From Clostridium sp. UBA4108 (GTDB lineage Bacteria; Bacillota; Clostridia; Clostridiales; Clostridiaceae), in contig DFXM01000035.1 in assembly GCA_002381695.1 (NCBI GenBank), positions 19,723 through 26,276 on the forward strand: a stretch of DNA of 6,554 nucleotides. Direction: 5' to 3'. Made by a program: the position numbers and the translations under genes. The first letter of the stretch is position 1; each line of letters begins with the position of its first letter. The notes under the pieces are model-generated. The model ran no database searches. It was given only the letters and a program-made list of their open reading frames with translations, and was not told the origin of the DNA. Shown piece after piece: positions 4,815-6,554 of this stretch.

Positions 4815-5825
4815 CTACAACTGCTTAATACTTGGGTTGTAAAAGTTTGCCCATGCTACATTATTGTCGATACATCTAAACATTCTGTAAGCTATAGGTT
4901 TAAATCCACATTTGGGCCAAAATGTTGAAGAAGCAAGATTGGTTATTCTCCAATCTGTAATTATGTTGTTATATCCCTTTTCTTTCATAATCTTATAGCC
5001 TTCATTCATTAATTTTTTACCGATACCACTTCCCATTTCTGAAGGATAAGTACCCGCAATACTTAGCTCTACTCCATCATCGGGTGACATCAAATCTGAA
5101 TTAATAGTCCCATATACTTGAAATCCTAATTCCTTCATGTCCTTTGTTGCAATGAGAACTGTTGCATCATCATCCTCTACTGTACCCCTATACCCAGCTT
5201 TTATTTGTGCTACAACTTCAGGTAATGCAAGTTCAAAAGTTGGTGCCGAACTTTGATAGTACTGGATTATTTTGGACATCCTGCCCATCGCTTCACTATC
5301 CGTTTTATTGGCAAGTCTAATATCTATATCAGCTACATTTTCAAAAGGCTTGTACTCCTCCATGTTCATTATCGCGTGTACTTGCTGAATAGAAAAGCTT
5401 AATCTCAGGAAGGCCTCATAGTACTCTTGACTTCCAAACGGTACTAAAGTATATTGATTGAAACAACCTTGTTCAAGCCAAATAACTGAAACCTTTGCAT
5501 AGAGATTCCTTATAAGTTCAGATGATTGACCCATTCTAATTGCGATTCCCTCATAGGGGACCCATGCATACCTACCTCTTCTACTATCAATCTTTATCTC
5601 TCCTATTAGATAACCCACTAGTTCCTCATTAGAAAATGCCCCTATCCCGATTACTTTACTATTAACGAACAATTCCTCAAACATATCTGTAATGTACTTT
5701 GTGTTAAGACAGCTATTTTTAAGAAATGGATATACCTTACTCTCAAGATTTTGTCTTTCTATTAACAAGTCAGCCATTGCAGGTATATCATCAACTGTAA
5801 TTGATTTGAATTTACATTTGTTCAT
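4815..5825 (-). CDS. Double-GNAT family acetyltransferase
   Basis: Predicted cytoplasmic acetyl-CoA-dependent acetyltransferase of 336 residues built from two GNAT-like halves. The N-terminal half (about 1-155) includes ELVGYLIGEI and VPYEGIAIRMGQSSELIRNLYAKV but lacks an intact Gly-x-Gly acetyl-CoA loop. This suggests a degenerate, structural or substrate-binding half. The C-terminal half (about 165-325) has the strand VELSIAGTYP, the loop MGSGIGKKLM (264-273, Met in place of the usual Arg/Gln) and NLASSTFWPKCGFKPIAYRM (296-315), matching GNAT motif B. It is therefore the likely catalytic half. The ATG start is supported by the G-rich site GGGGGGAT about 6 bases upstream and a promoter some 40 bases upstream. 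Monocistronic, flanked by direct repeats at 4493-4524 and 5987-6018. Substrate unknown. Confidence 0.88.
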   Translation of the reverse strand: MNKCKFKSITVDDIPAMADLLIERQNLESKVYPFLKNSCLNTKYITDMFEELFVNSKVIGIGAFSNEELVGYLIGEIKIDSRRGRYAWVPYEGIAIRMGQSSELIRNLYAKVSVIWLEQGCFNQYTLVPFGSQEYYEAFLRLSFSIQQVHAIMNMEEYKPFENVADIDIRLANKTDSEAMGRMSKIIQYYQSSAPTFELALPEVVAQIKAGYRGTVEDDDATVLIATKDMKELGFQVYGTINSDLMSPDDGVELSIAGTYPSEMGSGIGKKLMNEGYKIMKEKGYNNIITDWRITNLASSTFWPKCGFKPIAYRMFRCIDNNVAWANFYNPSIKQL

Positions 5826-5861
5826 TTCTATCCCCCCAATTGAATTTACATTTCATAATAA

Positions 5862-5870
5862 ATTATAGCA
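5862..5870 (-). promoter_or_regulatory. Extended -10 promoter of the double-GNAT gene
   Basis: On the minus strand TGCTATAAT (5870-5862) is a perfect TATAAT -10 with the TG extension. No good -35 is seen 16-18 bases upstream, which extended -10 promoters tolerate. The start site would be near 5855, giving a leader of about 30 nt ending in the GGGGGGAT ribosome binding site. Confidence 0.6.
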
Positions 5871-6147
5871 TGACAAAAGATTATTAAATATGTAAAAAAC
5901 AATTCCTAATTATTTATTACATAAATTCCGAGCATCTAAGTTACACGGTTATCAAATGTAACCCCTGTAGTTATCACTTATCTACCAAAAATCGCCGTCA
6001 CTTATGATACAATTCACCACTCATTATTCTAAACCCTATTTAATTTCTAGAGGTTTTATATAAATAGCCTTTATATCCTTCCTACTGAACTTATTCCATC
6101 TTTCATCTTTTACTGATAAATATAATGTAAATTTGAAAAAAATTATT
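5871..6147. other. Intergenic region between the double-GNAT gene and the HsdR-like relic
   Basis: No intact gene. It holds a short dyad GTTACA (5940-5945) / TGTAAC (5957-5962), copy B of the degenerate repeat (5966-6030), and on the minus strand a 28-codon open tail (about 6121-6036, ending SRKDIKAIYIKPLEIK) that reads like protein but has no start of its own. That tail may be a fragment of another gene; I cannot place it in a family. Confidence 0.4.
5966..6030 (+). repeat. Degenerate direct repeat, copy B (possible orphan IS21-type end)
   Basis: The sequence opens TGTAGTTATCACTTATC and contains TCACTTAT twice (5974-5981 and 5998-6005, 24 bases apart). The core 5987-6018 matches copy A at 24 of 32 positions in the same orientation. 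A TG-starting end with internally repeated motifs is characteristic of IS21-family elements, where the transposase binds several sites. No istA or istB coding sequence is present beside it, so if correct this is a solo end. The family call is from pattern resemblance only. Confidence 0.45.
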
Positions 6148-6460
6148 TTAGCTCTTCTCTCCAATTTTCTCAGCATTTCTCTTAATGTTAGATACAATAC
6201 CCATGATTTTTCTTGCTTCATCCATATTGTCTTTAAATAGATGTGTAATATTTCCCACAGTTTTAAATGGATCTTTAGTAAGTACTTTGTTATCTTCTAT
6301 AAAGGCATTTACTACTATATAGTCAATGATTAACTTTACAAAGTATATTTGCTTTGTGTTTAGCTTTTCATTTTGTATACATTGTTATATCAAAGCGTTT
6401 TGCAAATTCATCATCATTTAAAGGCATTATTAAGGAAGCTATATGCTCTTTAATTTCATT
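6148..6460 (-). pseudogene. Frameshifted relic of a type I restriction HsdR-like subunit, C-terminus
   Basis: Two adjacent minus-strand frames together read like the C-terminal helical region of type I restriction enzyme R subunits (DEAD/DEAH helicase-nucleases). The first (6460-6371) gives EHIASLIMPLNDDEFAKRFD and then MYTK before a TGA (6370-6368). The second, from about 6380 to the TAA at 6150-6148, gives IYFVKLIIDYIVVNAFIEDN, then KDPFKTVGNITHLFKDN and KIMGIVSNIKRNAEKIGEKS. The pattern of a hydrophobic helix, a PF..-G-I-..LF turn and an NA-rich final helix is what I recall from HsdR termini. At least one frameshift (around 6370-6385) and an upstream in-frame TAA (6463-6461) show decay. 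The helicase and nuclease domains would lie beyond the right edge or are lost. Family call moderate. Confidence 0.5.
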
Positions 6461-6554
6461 TTAATTTCTTTAATCAATATATAGATTGTAATAATGAAAC
6501 TACATAATACAAATGGGCTTTTCTTTTATAAGTTATTTAAATTGAACTTCATAT

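Noticed and set aside
6036..6221. 61-codon minus-strand frame as an intact gene
   Set aside because: Its first half is an out-of-frame reading of the HsdR-like relic, and there is no ribosome binding site at its ATG. Only its tail may mean anything.
6368..6386. Programmed frameshift in the HsdR-like frames
   Set aside because: There is no convincing slippery heptamer with a downstream structure, and a further stop lies upstream in frame, which fits decay.
1..6554. CRISPR array, tRNA or rRNA genes
   Set aside because: No regularly spaced direct repeats and no cloverleaf or rRNA-like GC-rich conserved segments were seen on either strand.

Overview
The window is AT-rich throughout, with strong AGGAGG-type ribosome binding sites, GTG/ATG starts and protein families common in Firmicutes. 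It most resembles an accessory stretch of a Clostridia chromosome (Clostridium, Alkaliphilus or a relative). I cannot name the species.

Left third (1-1870), all on the minus strand: a compact efflux-type ABC transporter module. In transcription order it is a MerR-family regulator with two complete MerR DNA-binding domains in one chain, an ABC-2 type ATPase, and the first 90 residues of its ABC-2 permease, which runs off the left edge. A ~32-bp element with 25 identical positions lies both before the regulator gene and before the ATPase gene. In both places it provides a -35/-10 pair with the 19-bp spacer typical of MerR-controlled promoters. This points to an autoregulated switch that also drives the transporter, and it is the most informative system in the window.

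Middle (1870-4380): a decayed NAD-dependent 2-hydroxyacid-dehydrogenase-like gene on the minus strand has an internal TGA and no start codon but keeps its terminator. A divergently oriented intact GNAT acetyltransferase of the GNAT_acetyltran (ZmaR-like) type follows. The ~250 bp between them hold a chain of inverted repeats with 6-7 nt centres. Two of these overlap the best promoter for the acetyltransferase. That gene ends at a strong terminator.

Right third (4380-6554): debris surrounding one intact gene. A double-GNAT acetyltransferase on the minus strand is bracketed by two directly repeated degenerate sequences, which look like orphan ends of an IS21-type insertion sequence (tentative). 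At the right edge is a frameshifted relic matching the C-terminus of a type I restriction HsdR-like helicase subunit. A possible 20-residue peptide gene with a good ribosome binding site and a following hairpin lies downstream of the double-GNAT gene.

Overall this is an accessory region. Three units look functional (the MerR-ABC module and two acetyltransferases, all of kinds often linked to toxin or antibiotic resistance), set among pseudogenes and mobile-element scars. The substrates of all three are unknown from sequence alone.
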